Of a stretch of DNA of 64,000 nt, positions 48,890-62,439 are shown in pieces (the first letter of the stretch is position 1; each line of letters opens with the position of its first letter). This stretch comes from Epiperipatus broadwayi. Lineage: Eukaryota > Onychophora > Udeonychophora > Euonychophora > Peripatidae. The position numbers were made by a program, and so were the translations under genes. The stretch lies in contig JAQFVV010012535.1 in assembly GCA_028023455.1 (NCBI GenBank), positions 2,608,001-2,672,000 on the forward strand. Direction: 5' to 3'. The notes below the pieces were generated by a model. That model was not told the origin of the DNA, did not search any database, and worked only from the letters and a program-made list of their open reading frames with translations.

Positions 48890-48991
48890 TTTTTTTTTTT
48901 CATGTGTCAAAGCATCGGCCGGGAAGCGAACCCGCAAACCCGGGACAACAGTTTGTAAGGCTGCTGTGCTGACCACTCAACCATCAACGCT
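48890..48991 (-). repeat. tRNA-Val-like SINE
   Basis: On the minus strand a 79-base tRNA-like head (48990-48912) has an A-box (TGGTTGAGTGGTCAGCAC), an anticodon loop CTTACAA (anticodon TAC, Val), a B-box GGGTTCGCTTCC, and acceptor ends GCGTTG and CGATGC that largely pair. It is followed by TTTGACACATG and a run of ten A. The mismatched stems and A-tail argue for a SINE, not a functional tRNA gene. Pol III transcription from the internal boxes is expected for the family. Confidence 0.8.
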
Positions 48992-48999
48992 ATTGTATA

Positions 49000-49469
49000 T
49001 TTTAAAGCTTAACTCGGTTAAAACTTTTAATTTTTTTTTACATTTTATCCAGGAAGTGATCAGCATACAGGAAACAAATCTGCCACAAAGTTGAAAACAT
49101 TTAGTGCTCTGGTTAATTATTCATTTTTACTATGGCTTCTACGATACTAATGTTAAACTTTACATATGTAGTATAAGGGAGAGAGGATATATAATATAAA
49201 CAGATTACACTGACACATAAATTTAAAAATAAGAAACGTTTTTGTTATATTTATCATAAAGCTTGTAGAGGAATTGGCAATCCTCACTGTTTATATATTA
49301 TATTTAAAAATTAGTGAAGAAAAAAAGATAGCAATGGAAGAAATAGGAAAAATTAAAAAGACTAAGAGCAAAAATACGATAAAATAAAAGAAATATGCTT
49401 ATGAGACAAAAAAACTCATGATAAAAAAATTTATTTTTATAATATATATACAATATTACATGTCAATTA
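49000..49469. other. AT-rich DNA, no gene seen
   Basis: Nothing recognised. Confidence 0.45.
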
Positions 49470-49610
49470 TTTGAAAACCAGGCACTCTTCACAAACCTGG
49501 AGCTTAATTGTAAGTTTAAGGGACTTGAACTCAGATTTTCAAGCAACCTTCAACTATCCACACTATCTCATACAACTGATACATATGACCACACACATTA
49601 CATTTCCAAA
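49470..49610 (-). repeat. Family C fragment
   Basis: GACTTGAACTCAGATTTTCAAG ... CTATCTCATACAACTGATAC ... TGACCACACACATTACA matches the arm sequences at 40.2 and 58.7 kb. The hammerhead portion is missing. Confidence 0.6.
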
Positions 49611-51150
49611 TATTAATAAAAACTTTCCCCCGATTTTTTTTTGTCTAATTTTAAAGGTAAATGAAAATGTTGAAACTTGATTATCCAATATATCTTAATC
49701 TTTTCCCTATTCCTTTGCAGAAATTAAAAATTACTACAAAATTTTAGAAACTAAACATTAATAAACGTTTATTTTTTAAAATTTTTTTGACAGCAATAAT
49801 GTGGGAGGATAATTGAAAATTCAAGTCACATAATCTAATTACACAGATACTGATAAATTTTAAGTTAGATTTACGTGCTTCATTAAAAAATTAGTTTATC
49901 TTTTTAACATGAAATATTTCCTTAATTATTGGGTCAATAACGTCAACCTTTCAAATTAAGCCAATTATTTCAAAATACAAATCAAATAAAAAGTAAAACA
50001 CGATATAATAAATGTAGCCGGATGATTGATTTAATTGGAAACTTTCATTTTTATCGTAAACTCCATATTATTCTACTCTAAGGAAATCTGCTGCAACTAG
50101 TGACGTTACATTTCTATGGCAACTGACAAATGGTGAATAAAATCTAAGAAACAGTCAAATATTTTAAAATATTTTTTTTACTTTTTATATCAATAGAATC
50201 GAGTATTGAATAGTTTTTCAAAAAAAACATTTTTTATTAAACAAATGTAATTTTTTAAAAGATAGTCCATAGCTATAATTTAATTTTTTTAAAAAAACTT
50301 AATGATATCTAAAAACTCCGACTTAAATAAACGCACATTATTTTCATAAAAAAGAAAGAAAGATGTAAACTAGATAAACATGAATGGGATTTTTATTTCT
50401 ATTTTTTTGTTTAATGGAAGTGAAGCGAAAAATAATTTTTAAAATACGTACTAGAAGGCGGAAATAATTCCAAGAGCTGCCTACTAAAGAGGGAGGGGGG
50501 GGGGAGATATCAGGTAAAGATGTAAAAAAATAAATTTTATTTCTAAATAAATATAAGTACATATTTTAAATAGTAATATTTATTATAATAATAAAAATTA
50601 ATAATGGTAAAAAATAATGAAGATAATAGTTACAAATATCTAATAAAACCCATAATTAATAAGGTTTTATTTGCAATGCATAATAATACAGATTAAATTT
50701 TTAAGTTTATGTTGATAATATATGCGGAAATTATTAAAGAACAAAGATTACACATCTAAATAATGTATTTAATTTATCTACAATCAAAGAGAAATAAATA
50801 AGCTTACAAATAAAATTACGAAGGAATGTTTACTCTTTTTTTTGATTAAAAATAATACAGCAAAATATAAAAAAACAGAAATAAAAGCAGATAAGTATCT
50901 TTCAAGCAAGATATTTTAGTGACATATACACACAAAAAATATTTCATTATTTTAGAATAAGTTATAAAAATAAGTTAGGGTAAGCTATAAAAAGAAACGT
51001 TTACATTAATGAACTGATTCACATACAAAAATGTATAATTGATAAAGAAGCAATTTTCGCACGAGTATGTAGATAATAATTACGGCAACAAAATGAAGTA
51101 TAATACAATATTTATTAACTGCTAAGCCAGGCTTTCGGTAGGGAGTATTT
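49611..51150. other. AT-rich DNA, no gene seen
   Basis: A G-run lies near 50495-50505. No coding region is supported. Confidence 0.5.
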
Positions 51151-52270
51151 TTGTCAAAGCACGATTGACAGAGGATTAGCAAAAAAGTGTCGGCATTCCT
51201 AACTGTATATAAATAAAGTGGTCATAGATTTTTAAAAATTTGCATGTGTAAAATATGTGTGTGTATAAATCATGCAGTCGAATTAAACGACCAGTATTTA
51301 CTAATGGGGATGCTATTGGACTTTATATTAATCGTATTTCCAAGTTTCTTTAGCTTTTTGATTTCTGTTGTTGCTCTCAAGACAAACGAAAAATCAGCAG
51401 GTCTAAAAGAGTAGCCAGTGGTCTTTTCATGGTCGATAAATACTGAGCTATAAGAAGTGCTGGACATGGTTCTATTTTACAAGTGAATGTGTTGAACACT
51501 AGTTTCACCATAATATCTGCTACTGCAAAACTGGCAGTCCAAGGAATACACAAGTTGAGCTTTGTCATTGTGACTGATTTTATCCTTAGAATTATTAATG
51601 AGTCCATTCAATGATAATAAGCATCTGAAATCAATGTTAAAGTCTTTGTTTAGGATTGATTTCAGTTTTGAGTGAATATCAAGAATGAATGCCATGCAGA
51701 TCCAAAGTTTAAGATTGGGAGGGCTATTATTTTTGTGTCTATAGCAATTTCCTGATATGTCTATCAGACATGACAGCAGAATAATCAACTTTAATTAAAC
51801 TCTTCTTGTAAAATTCTAAGTTATTTTTTGTGTCAGTTATAAACTTATAAAACCTAGAGTTCCTAAATAAAAAGGCTTTAAAGACAGCAATTTTGTATGA
51901 GAAAGGAATTTTAAAATGAAGGTGTGAATAACCTCTAACACTGAAAGGTTTGACAATCATTGAGTAATCTAATCTTAAATCGAGATATTTAATAGATTTG
52001 TGAATGTTCTCTTCCTCCATTATCCATTTTATTTCAGAAAACAGTTTGAGCTTGTCAAACAATTCCAGGACAAGGTTAGGAGGAGCACAGACAAAGACAT
52101 TGTTGATGTATCTGGTGTAAATCATGTCTATGTGAGTGTTCAAAAGAGTTTGGATAAATGTTTTTTCAATGAAGGTCTTGGATAGACTGCATATTATACC
52201 ATTCATGGATAAACCCATGTATTTATACTTAATTTTGTTGCCATAATTATTATCTACATACTCGAATGAA
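51150..52270 (-). pseudogene. Third PLE: RT C-terminal part and GIY-YIG endonuclease, broken
   Basis: On the minus strand, from 52218, the frame has KYMGLSMNGIICSLSK, equivalent to the GLPMGSPLSP region of PLE RT. IYTRYINNVFV follows in the position of YVDD (both Asp lost), then YLDLRLDY and FKIPFSYKIA. A frame change leads to LVYSLDCQFC and RYYGET (GIY-YIG core) near 51530-51490, and another to SSVFIDHEKTTGYSFRPADF near 51440-51370, matching the second half of the endonuclease at 15 kb. The downstream end (about 51210-51150) contains CTTTGACAAA, a loop and CCGAAAGCC, a typical PLE end motif. Sequence divergence marks a lineage distinct from the PLEs at 4 and 15 kb. Confidence 0.82.
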
Positions 52271-52808
52271 AACTTCTTATTACATATTGTCTATGGTATT
52301 AATTTCTTTTTTCTTTATGTAAATATCATTTCATGTAAAAATTTGGGAATATTGAAGTAAATAGATTTATAAAAAAAAGTTGCTATATTTATGTAGACTC
52401 CTGATAATATTCCAAGACAGTTGGAGATGATTTTTGAAACAAACATCTTGCAAGGTTACTGGTCTGTTTTTTTTTTTTTTTTTTGCATGATATAGTCACT
52501 ATATAACTAATGCTTCACATACTGTAGTTGGAGCCATTATATTTTCAATTATATTAATGAGCATATAAAATTTTATAGTTCACCAAATATGTAACATTAG
52601 GAATAAAACATAATCACTTGCAACAAACAAATCTGAATACCTTACTAAAATGGTTTATAGATAGATTTCCAAAGAAATATTTAAATAAATCGGTAAATAA
52701 CTTAGCCAATCTATTTTTCCAGATAAAAAATAATATTTATTTGATATTTAAACACAATAATTACATTTATAGTTATTATAAATTTATTTAAACACACATT
52801 GATTAAGT
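52271..52808. other. AT-rich DNA with a T18 run near 52468
   Basis: This may include more decayed RT of the adjacent PLE, but no motif is readable. Confidence 0.4.
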
Positions 52809-52996
52809 AAATAATATTCATTAAGGCTGTAGCCTCAAGCACATGCGTATAAAATGCAATAGTAGGGACCTCTACAGGTTTTAAAACCACAAGCTTCTTC
52901 CAATGAGTAAGCTTGTGGTTTTAAGACCTGTAGAGGTCCCTACTATTGCATTTTATATGCATGTGCTTGAGACTACAGCCTTAATGAATATTATTT
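52809..52996. repeat. Near-perfect 88-bp-arm palindrome
   Basis: Arms 52809-52896 and 52909-52996 differ at only a few positions, with a 12-bp centre. The arm contains GGAAGAAGCTTGTGGTTTTAA and AACC, reminiscent of PLE-end hairpins. No ORF is present. Confidence 0.88.
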
Positions 52997-53762
52997 ATAA
53001 TTATTGCAATCCTTTTGGGACTCAGGTTTTAACATTATATAATAGCACGTATAAGCTAAAAGCAAACCACTTTGAAAAAATCAACTGAAACTATAAAGAA
53101 ATTTGATCAAATGTTTTTATTGCTAGAAGTTTATAAAGTCAGAGTTCATAAAAAGTTCAAATGGCTGGAAATGACAGATTTAGAATCGATCCAAGGACCT
53201 TATTAGTATTATATTTGAATGGATTTATGTTGACTTCAGTAAACCATCGATTATCTTAATCCTTTTACAGTTTATACAGCTTTGAAGAATGAATTTATTA
53301 ATAAAATTAAGACTTTACTATATGAAAACTATTTCAGGTCACTTTTAAATATATATTTTTCAATGAAAATTCCAGTGACATATGAATCATTTAATTTTTT
53401 TTACTTCTACCCAAAGTATAGTGACCTGAGCTTTTTATTTCCACTATAAACATTAAATCTTTTGATGATACAGGATAGCTAATTTTTATAATTTTTGTTC
53501 AACCACTTTACTGGTAAGATATTGACATACACTTAAGTATAACAAAATTTGATTACATATTTATATTTTTATTATATTGTTCTCATTTTGAAGATAGCCT
53601 AGTTTCCCATAACAAATTTTTAATTGATATTTTAATGACAAGTTAAAATTCATTTTTGTTTTTATTTTACAAAATTGCATTTTCATTGATGCTTTATAAA
53701 AGACTGTTAAGTGTATCCAGTACAAATATTCTCAACAGAGTTTCTAAAGCAAAACGCTACTT
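52997..53762. other. AT-rich DNA, no gene seen
   Basis: Nothing recognised. Confidence 0.5.
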
Positions 53763-53862
53763 TCTTTTTTCATGTGTCATAGCATCGGTCGGGAAGCGAA
53801 CCCACTAACCCGGGACAATAGCTTATAAGGCAGCTGTGCTGACCTCTCGACCACCAACGCTT
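53763..53862 (-). repeat. tRNA-Val-like SINE, second full copy
   Basis: This copy has the same length and order as the one at 48.9 kb: GCGTTGGTGG head, A-box, B-box GGGTTCGCTTCC, CGATGC end, and TATGACACATG plus an A-run. The anticodon loop reads CTTATAA here. Many small differences from the 48.9-kb copy show that both are old. Confidence 0.78.
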
Positions 53863-55974
53863 GACACTTGGTTAGTTTCTTGATTTTTTTTTTGGAATAT
53901 TTGTAATTTTCTGAAAACAGAACCTTTAGTTTAATTTTAATAATTTTTATTTTTTTTTTAATTTGATGATCATAAAATATATTTGAACAGAGTAGTCAAG
54001 AAAAAAAGATTTAAAACAGCAACCGTGGTTATTGAAGAGAAAAATAAATGAACAGTTTGACTAAATAATACATAATATTCGATAAATTATTTTAAAGCAA
54101 CTTTTAATGACTATTTGGATTTTTTACAATTATTATTTACTATAAAGATGTTGCACATTTTATAAGTATTCTACATTTGAAACTGGAAGAAAGTTGATTT
54201 TATATTATTGCCAGGAGCATATTTTTCTTATATTGATTAATAATATAATTAAAATTTATTTGACCAATGAATCATTATATATATAATGTTTATAGTAAGT
54301 CTTAAAAAAAGGTTACCTTTCGTATAATGATTTGTAATCAGGCTTCCCGAGAATTTATTTTTTATTTTATTTCTATAAAGAAATCATCTTTCTGTTTTTA
54401 CTTTCTCTTCATTCTTTCCTTACTATGTACCATCTAAGAAATAGACATTTAAAATTAGGTAATAATTTTCTGCCTATTTATAATATTTTCTAATGATAAA
54501 GAAATTATTAAAATAGCCTGCTTTATGTTGCTTAAAATGAGGTGTTGTATTAATGTCAACTCATATTAAAAAAAAAAAAGGTTTATTTTTTAATCTCATG
54601 TCACCCGCATAACACTTTATCTTTTATAAAATGCCTATCATCAAATTCATTGCTTTTATTATATCTTTGGGAGGGAGCGATGCAGACTTTTTCTTTTTTT
54701 TTTTGAGAGTAAGATTTTATTGTCTACTTTTATAATCTTGCTTGTTCCACTAATATTTAATTGCTACTTTTTACTACCGTATTCCTAATTCAAATTTTTT
54801 GAATTCGTCCTCTATTTAAGTAAAACCACATTTTATTTTAATAAGTGACTAAATAAATACTTTAAATCTAAAAAATTATCCATCAAGATAATTGTTGATG
54901 GTCTTAATAGTAAATGACGGTTTCGAGAGCTAAGATATTTTTGAATCAAAGCTCAACCGGCCACACTTCTGATGCACTCACTTCCCACGATCTGTCCTGT
55001 GATAGACTTCATTTGTTTTAACAAAATCTAAGAGATTTGACAGATTATTTAATCGAATAAATCTAACAATTATTTTTAGAATTAAAACCAGAAGTCTTGC
55101 TCGAGTTTGTTGTAATTAAAAACCAAATTTAGTTTGTATTAGACTTAATGACCATTAACTTTTATTATTTTTTATTTGAAGAAACAAAAAAAGAGTTTGT
55201 GCAACTTATTCTTATAAAAACAGGAATTAATTCCATGAAGTAGATAGTGAAATGCCCTACGGTATATTATTTCAGTTTTTATAAATAATAAAAATTGAAA
55301 AACAAAAAAGAATACTGCGTTATTTTAGTTTTTTGTTAAAATAGCCTTAAAACTGGAGCGATTAGGTTTTTGAAAATCTGCTTTGTATATATATGTACAC
55401 ACAAAAATTCATGCATATATATATATTAAACTTTAAATTAAGCATAGCTCAATGTATATGCAAACAAAGCGAGTAAATCATCCTTCCCTAGGCTAAGACT
55501 TAAAAGCACTCTAAATGTTGAACTAAGGATCAAGAATAGAATAAATAATCTATTCTTAGTAGCTCTGATGTTTATTAGCATACCTTTGTCAACATTGTTG
55601 ATAATTCAGAGTGAAATTAATTTATCAACCAGATGGAATATATATATATTGAATTTAGATATAGTGAATTTTCTAAATTTACATTTTTATTTACAACTGT
55701 CAAATTCACTCCACTCACAACTTTGACACCATCCACCTCAGATAAATACAATAATGATTATTATTAATCATTTACTAAACTAGAGATTATCTCTAGTACA
55801 GATATAAACTTTAAGCCTCAGTTAAAGATTAATATAACTGATTTTTATTTTAAATATACAGACACATGGAGTTATTCATCTTTCTCTTTCCCATGTGTAA
55901 TATCTTTATAGATATATTAAACAACCTCCATACTTCCACATTCTTTTTAAATTCATATAAATAAAGATACAATA
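53863..55974. other. AT-rich DNA, no gene seen
   Basis: Nothing recognised on either strand. Confidence 0.5.
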
Positions 55975-56041
55975 AAAGACAAATGACCCCCAAGATGCAT
56001 TTTATGCTGAACTAGCATTCATCAATTGGCCCAGGTCATTA

Positions 56042-56112
<71 letters not shown>
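55975..56112 (-). repeat. Family C fragment followed by (TA)n
   Basis: A hammerhead-bearing family C end with a TA microsatellite at 56048-56112. The same junction of family C sequence and TA/CA run occurs at 58.86 and 58.94 kb. Confidence 0.65.
55988..56029 (-). ncRNA. Hammerhead ribozyme-like, family C
   Basis: On the minus strand CCAA is followed by TTGATGA (C3 to T). Stem II is ATGCT/AGCAT, five perfect pairs. AAA stands in place of GAA. Stem III is the self-complementary ATGCAT (56000-55995), C17 is at 55994, and TTGG closes stem I. The fold is excellent with two core substitutions. Confidence 0.6.
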
Positions 56113-56116
<4 letters not shown>

Positions 56117-56149
56117 GAAAAGTATTTATCTATTGAATTTTCTAACTAT

Positions 56150-56400
56150 ATCACTTAGTGAAGTTGTAGTAAGTAATAATATAATGCTAAATGGCAATGC
56201 TTGATAAATCCCTATCTTGGTTTAACATATCCAAAATCCCAGGTTAGTTTTAAGTTTATGGATTTCATCAGTGAGAAACTTTGGATTTGGGAACAATGCA
56301 CCCCTTTGGGATTAAATTCTTTTCAGCTACTATCATTTATCTCTATATTATACTTTTAAATTATCAGTCATATAGTTCTGAAACCAATCTGGGGATTTTA
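56150..56400 (-). repeat. Repeat family A copy
   Basis: Minus-oriented and more diverged. AATCCCTATCTTGG, GATTTCATCAGTGAGAA and TTATCTCTATATTATAC correspond to the other family A copies. Faces the copy at 57.0 kb across a Tigger-like remnant. Confidence 0.6.
56237..56277 (-). ncRNA. Hammerhead-like motif, family A
   Basis: On the minus strand TTCTCA, an exact CTGATGA (56271-56265), a weak hairpin, AAA for GAA, ACTAAC, C and TGGGA. Stem I (TTCTCA/TGGGA) forms five pairs. Stem II and the GAA triplet are damaged. Confidence 0.45.
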
Positions 56401-56770
56401 AATTGAAAAGCACAGGATGTGATGTGATATACTGTGGCTTCTCCTTAAACGAAGTGAAGAATATCTGAGCAATTATGCCCAGATAAACTTGTTATACACT
56501 TAATTTTCCATTCCCCACTCTTAAGTTTTCCTATATTCTGCTCCATCCCATTTCCACAATATAATCTTTGTCAACTCTATAGCCTTAATATCTAATTCCC
56601 CCTTATCTTTTCCTAAACCCAGCATAAAAACTAATAATTCACTTTCTGTATAATCACTTTTTTCATATTTATTCTTCCATAACTTCATTATATGTACCCT
56701 TTCTGTTTTCAAACATTTACATTTACAGGATATGGATTTATTAAGTGCTGCCATCTGGCATTTCTCATTA
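56400..56770 (-). pseudogene. Second Tigger-like transposase remnant
   Basis: A 77-codon minus-strand frame (56754-56521) ends DIKAIELT ... LWKWDGAEYRKT, the same segment found in the element at 25.4-26.9 kb. Further downstream on the minus strand, IIAQIFFTSFKEKPQYITS near 56480-56425 also matches. Residues before DIKAIEL (KLWKNKYEKSDYTESELLVF) are absent from the first copy and may show part of its missing sequence or be unrelated. No terminal inverted repeats were located, and no catalytic residues are visible. Confidence 0.6.
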
Positions 56771-56999
56771 CTTACTAAAGCTTACAATAAATGTTTTAGA
56801 GAAGGTGGAAAACTACACTACTAAACAACAATAAGTAAGCTGAAGTCATTTGAAAGGTGATGTGCTGCTTTATTGGTTTATACAGATTCCTAGTCATAGG
56901 TTAGAGGTTCTAATAGTTATTAGAAAATTTAAGGATATGATAATAAATAGAAACTGAACTGAACATGTTTTTCAGTTTGGGTTGATATTTTGGTAATAT
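56771..56999. other. AT-rich DNA
   Basis: Nothing recognised. Confidence 0.4.
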
Positions 57000-57240
57000 A
57001 ACATAAAGCTAAATGATAATGTAAGGAAGATGCCTTAGATCTTACAAGTTTAGGTACATTGTTCTAAAATCCAAAGATCTTAACTGATAAAAGCCAGAAG
57101 CTAGAAACTAGTTTGGAGATTTTGGATAGGACAGCACAGGGTAGGGATATTTTAAGCACTATTATCTGGCATCTATCATGACTTATTAAATCTTGCAGTA
57201 AGTGGCATAGAAAAGGTAAAAAAAGTATGATATTAAAACA
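57000..57240 (+). repeat. Repeat family A copy
   Basis: Plus-oriented. Shares CTTAGATCTTA, GCCAGAAGCTAGAAACTAG, TTTTGGATAGGACAG, CATCTATCATGACTTA and the hammerhead block with the other copies. Confidence 0.6.
57078..57119 (+). ncRNA. Hammerhead-like motif, family A
   Basis: CTGATAA (57084-57090; G8 to A), the AGC/GCT-type hairpin, GAA at 57104-57106, palindromic ACTAGT at 57107-57112, T17 and TGGAGA. Stem I has one mismatch. The G8 change would be expected to inactivate it. Confidence 0.5.
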
Positions 57241-58664
<1,424 letters not shown>

Positions 58665-58807
58665 TGAAATACAGGCATTCTTATACTAGGAACCTAATTT
58701 TAAATATAGGAGATTTGAACTCAGACTTTCAAGTAACCATTAACTATTCTTTCTATCTCATACTACTGATACACATGACCACACACATGTAGAAAAGATA
58801 AATAATC

Positions 58808-58850
58808 ACCAATATATGTATTTTATGCTGAACCAGCACTCATCTCTTGG
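58808..58850 (-). ncRNA. Hammerhead-like motif, family C (degraded)
   Basis: On the minus strand CCAA, GAGATGA (two core changes), stem II GTGCT/AGCA(T), AAA, AT-rich stem III and TTGG. Stems are preserved better than the core. Confidence 0.4.
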
Positions 58851-58865
58851 TCCAGATTATCATCT

Positions 58866-58931
<66 letters not shown>

Positions 58932-58974
58932 ATCATTGAGCACTGATTATATATATGTGGGAGATGGTAATCTG

Positions 58975-59017
58975 GATCAACTAATGAGTGCCAGTTCAGC
59001 AAAAATACATATATTGG
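58975..59017 (+). ncRNA. Hammerhead-like motif, family C (degraded)
   Basis: ATCAA precedes CTAATGA (G5 changed). A GTGCC hairpin, an A-run, an AT-rich stem III and TTGG follow. Recognisable by comparison with the 40.33-kb copy. Confidence 0.4.
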
Positions 59018-59125
59018 TGATTATTATTTTTTCTACATGTGTGTGGTCATGTGTATCAGTAGTATGAGATAGTGTGGATAGTTGAAAGTTGCTTGAAAAT
59101 CTGAGTTCAATTCTCCTATATTTTT

Positions 59126-60019
59126 AATTCAATAAATAAACTTTTTAAGTAATTGGTTTTCTGTCAAGTTTTCTCTTTCTTTTTACAGTTCTTTTTATAG
59201 ATTGTAGATAAATAGACTTATATATAATGTTTCAATTATTCTTTCAAATTGTACTTTTTATTTATCTGTGTAAGAAAATAAATAATTTTACACACATATA
59301 TATATTGTAACCACTTGGTTACATTGTTATATTAAAAATTATAATAATGGGTAATTGATTCAATTAAATGTTTTACTTTTCTTTCCACATGATAATATGA
59401 GAATTCTCAAACATTAAATTTTTAAGAAATTATATGAATATTTTAATAAGTAGTATAAATGTTTGTATAAGAGAAAATATAAAATCAAATAATTTCTTTT
59501 GTTCTCTCTCTTCAGTAATTATAATTCATTATTAGTTTTAACTTTAACTTTAAAAATGTATTAAGAGAAAAAAATTTTCTCTTTGATAAATTACTTTATA
59601 AATTTTAATTCTAACTTTAAAGAGAGATAAATAAATAAAGTTTAAAAAAAAATAAAAGTTTAACATTTTGTTGAATTTTTAAAAAAATAATTAGAGTTGT
59701 TTTTTTCTTTTTATTCATTTCCAAAAAATAGGTAGTGTTTATTAAATCAGTGTAATTAACTGATTATTTTGTCAATTTTGCAAGGAAATCTTAATTAGAA
59801 AGAAATGTCAAAAATTTTATGATTTTAATTTAAGTTTTTGATTTGTTTTCCAATGTCATTGTTGAAGGAAGAAAATAATTGAACAATTGTTTTTGACCAA
59901 ATTGATTTGATTGATTGTTATAAAACTTGTGTTATGTTGGAGACAAATTGTGATTGGCTTGAAACAGGATTGATCCAAAAAAGTAAGGGGTATGACTTGA
60001 AAAGAAGACCTAAGTATCT
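59126..60019. other. AT-rich DNA, no gene seen
   Basis: Nothing recognised. Confidence 0.45.
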
Positions 60020-60165
60020 TATGAGAAGCATTCATTCTTGATCCAGAAGCTGAAGAAAACAATAGCAGATTTGTTCTAGCTTCTGAAGAAGATAGTAGGA
60101 AAAAAGTTCATGACTTAACTGATAAAAAAGAAAAGAAGAAATCTTATCCAAGCTGTTAAAGTCTT
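60020..60165 (+). other. Short coding-like tract, unidentified
   Basis: A plus-strand frame of about 42 codons reads EAFILDPEAEENNSRFVL and continues with a highly charged K/E tail to TAA. It could be a pseudogene fragment or exon. There is no recognised domain, and it could also be chance. Confidence 0.2.
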
Positions 60166-61967
60166 TAGCACATTATGACTTTATTTATAAAAAAAATTTC
60201 TACAATGAAAACCATGTGCTAAGTTAGCTAAAAGCTAGACATCATATTTCTCAATATAATCTGCCTCTTTAAAAAATGTAAAGAAAAAAGTTACCCTTGA
60301 AATAAGCTGTAAGCTTGTCTTTAGCCAAGAATGTGAGTGCCTCTGTGTATTAGATCTGGAAAACTTATTGGAAATAAAATAGATAAATTCTTGCTGTTTG
60401 TTAACCTGAAAATACTGCATACCAAGAAAAGGACAAATTAATCATGTATATAGTATAGAAGCCTTTAAGAAGACAATCAATAGAAAAACTGGAAAATTGT
60501 AACTGCAAAGATGGATTTCAAGAAATTTAAACCATGGTTAAAGTTATTTTTATGTGCCTATTGTATTTTCAATTATAGTTAAAAAGATTTCTTAAAATCT
60601 AAAAATAATAATTTTATAAGTAAAATTGACAATTTTGAATAATTTTTATTAATTTAATATGTTTTTGTGAAACATGTTTTTTTAATCAATTTAATTTTCT
60701 TTCTTCAAAATTGTAACAGTTTTGGAAAATTCATTTTTACTAAATTTAAATTTCTCTTTTTGAAACATTTTTATCCCCCCCCCCCAACTTAACAAAAGAG
60801 TTAGTTAACCTAATTTAAGATTGTTATCTCTGATTTTGAAAATATTATTTTTCAAACTTGATGTTATTTAAAGAAATAACTGAATAAATTAAAAGTTAAT
60901 TAATTTAATGAATATAAACCAACTAGTTAATTATAATCTTTATGAAATTATGTTTTTGATAAAATCAGTGTTTAAATTTTCATATTATTTTATCATTTTT
61001 AAATTTTTGTTTATTGTTAATCAGTTATTAAATAATTATTTAAAAATATTTTTAGTGTTAAAGACTTATTCCTCCAACTATCCATTCCATACATTGGCAG
61101 TATATGTGACTTTATTTCAATACAGCTTAGTGTTCCAGAAATTTTTAAATTATTCTAGTAAAATTATTTAATTAGAGTAAATATATAAAGTATATATAAT
61201 GATTTAGAATAAGTTGCTATATTTATTTATTTATCTTTTTCTCACAGTAACAATTCATAGAGTTCTTGCTTCCTAAGCTAGATTAGAGCACAATTAGATA
61301 TATGGATGTTGAGGTTATTTTAGTGTTTTGAACATCCAGATGATAATCTTGGATGGTGCAAAGGTATCACCTTTAATGTCTATGCACTTCATTTTATTGT
61401 ATTTTTATTATAAATTAAGTTTATAGTTGGCCAGTGCATTAATGGCACAATGTGGTCAGGGCACTGATGGTGATCAAAATATTGCAGTAATTCAGCATTA
61501 TTTGATTTTTATAATATTTTGATTAATTAGCATTTAATAAGTATGTACATCCAGACAATTGTATTCTATTTCTGCTCTATTTTTGTCAGTGGTTACCTAA
61601 TTAGCCTGTTTATAATAGAATCCTTTCAAATCTGGTCACAAGATTGACTATTGATTTTTGTTATTGTTTATAATGATGAATGATTTTATTATTACTTTTG
61701 CTTAATGCTAAATGAACTTGCATTTTTTTGCTAATATCTCATGTTCATTCCTTTTATATTTAATTTTGATTAGTAAATATAGGGATGATGGTGGTTTTCC
61801 ATCTCCTCATAATTCAGCCCTAATAAGTTGTGAACCATTACAAATGGCTACTCCATCATGGGACCATGCAACCCATTTGTCATCTTTTCTCATTTTGTAC
61901 TGTTTCAAATGGCAACCCAATTTTGAAGCATACAATCTCTTGTCACACATTGTCATTCTGTATTGTT

Positions 61968-61968
<1 letters not shown>
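60166..61968. other. AT-rich DNA, no gene seen
   Basis: Short C-run near 60776-60784. Chance frames only. Confidence 0.45.
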
Positions 61969-62019
<51 letters not shown>

Positions 62020-62060
62020 ATATATATATATATTCGTATATATATATATATATATATGCA
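61969..62060. repeat. Interrupted (TA)n microsatellite
   Basis: TA runs broken by TTTAA and TTCG. Causes the overlapping YIYIYI frames. Confidence 0.95.
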
Positions 62061-62439
62061 AAACCATAAAACAATACAGTACTAGATTAAATTCAAAATT
62101 TTACCAAAATCCTTACACAACCATGGTTTCATCTACTACAAATAGACCTTCTCAAGTGAAAATCAACCTAAAGGAAAACATATATATATACAAACAAACA
62201 AACCTTCCCATAATTCATTTCAAACTCCACCTTCCCTTAATATCAAAAGAAGTCTTCATAAGATTGATAGCCTCAGAATCAAGGAGTTTTATCATCAAAG
62301 TCTCCTTTATTCTTCTTTTTAACTCATTCTTTTCATAAAAAATAACTTGAAGCATTGTCAAACAATATTCTATGACCTGTATTCAATTCATGAATATATA
62401 AAGCTGAGTTAAGATACCTATGTTTAACTCTATGGAATA

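Larger units (their letters stand above)
58665..59125. repeat. Family C fold-back, hammerhead in each arm, microsatellite loop
   Basis: Left arm 58665-58866 and right arm 58946-59125 are reverse complements (AGATTTGAACTCAGACTTTCAAG against CTTGAAAATCTGAGTTCAATTCTCC, and CACATGACCACACACATGTAG against its complement). The loop holds (CA)n at 58868-58908 and (TA)n to 58931. Each arm has a hammerhead-like motif. Confidence 0.8.

Noticed and set aside
48912-48990. Functional tRNA-Val gene
   Set aside because: The acceptor and anticodon stems have mismatches, and the unit continues into a TTTGACACATG tail and an A-run. A second diverged copy with the same tail shows a SINE.
51150-51215. Hammerhead at the end of the 51-kb PLE
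   Set aside because: TTTGACAAA and CCGAAAGCC have the family look, but they lack the CTGANGA core and pairing stems.
60907-61171. 87-codon plus-strand frame
   Set aside because: AT-driven composition (N, F, L, I, Y), no motif, and no conserved start context.
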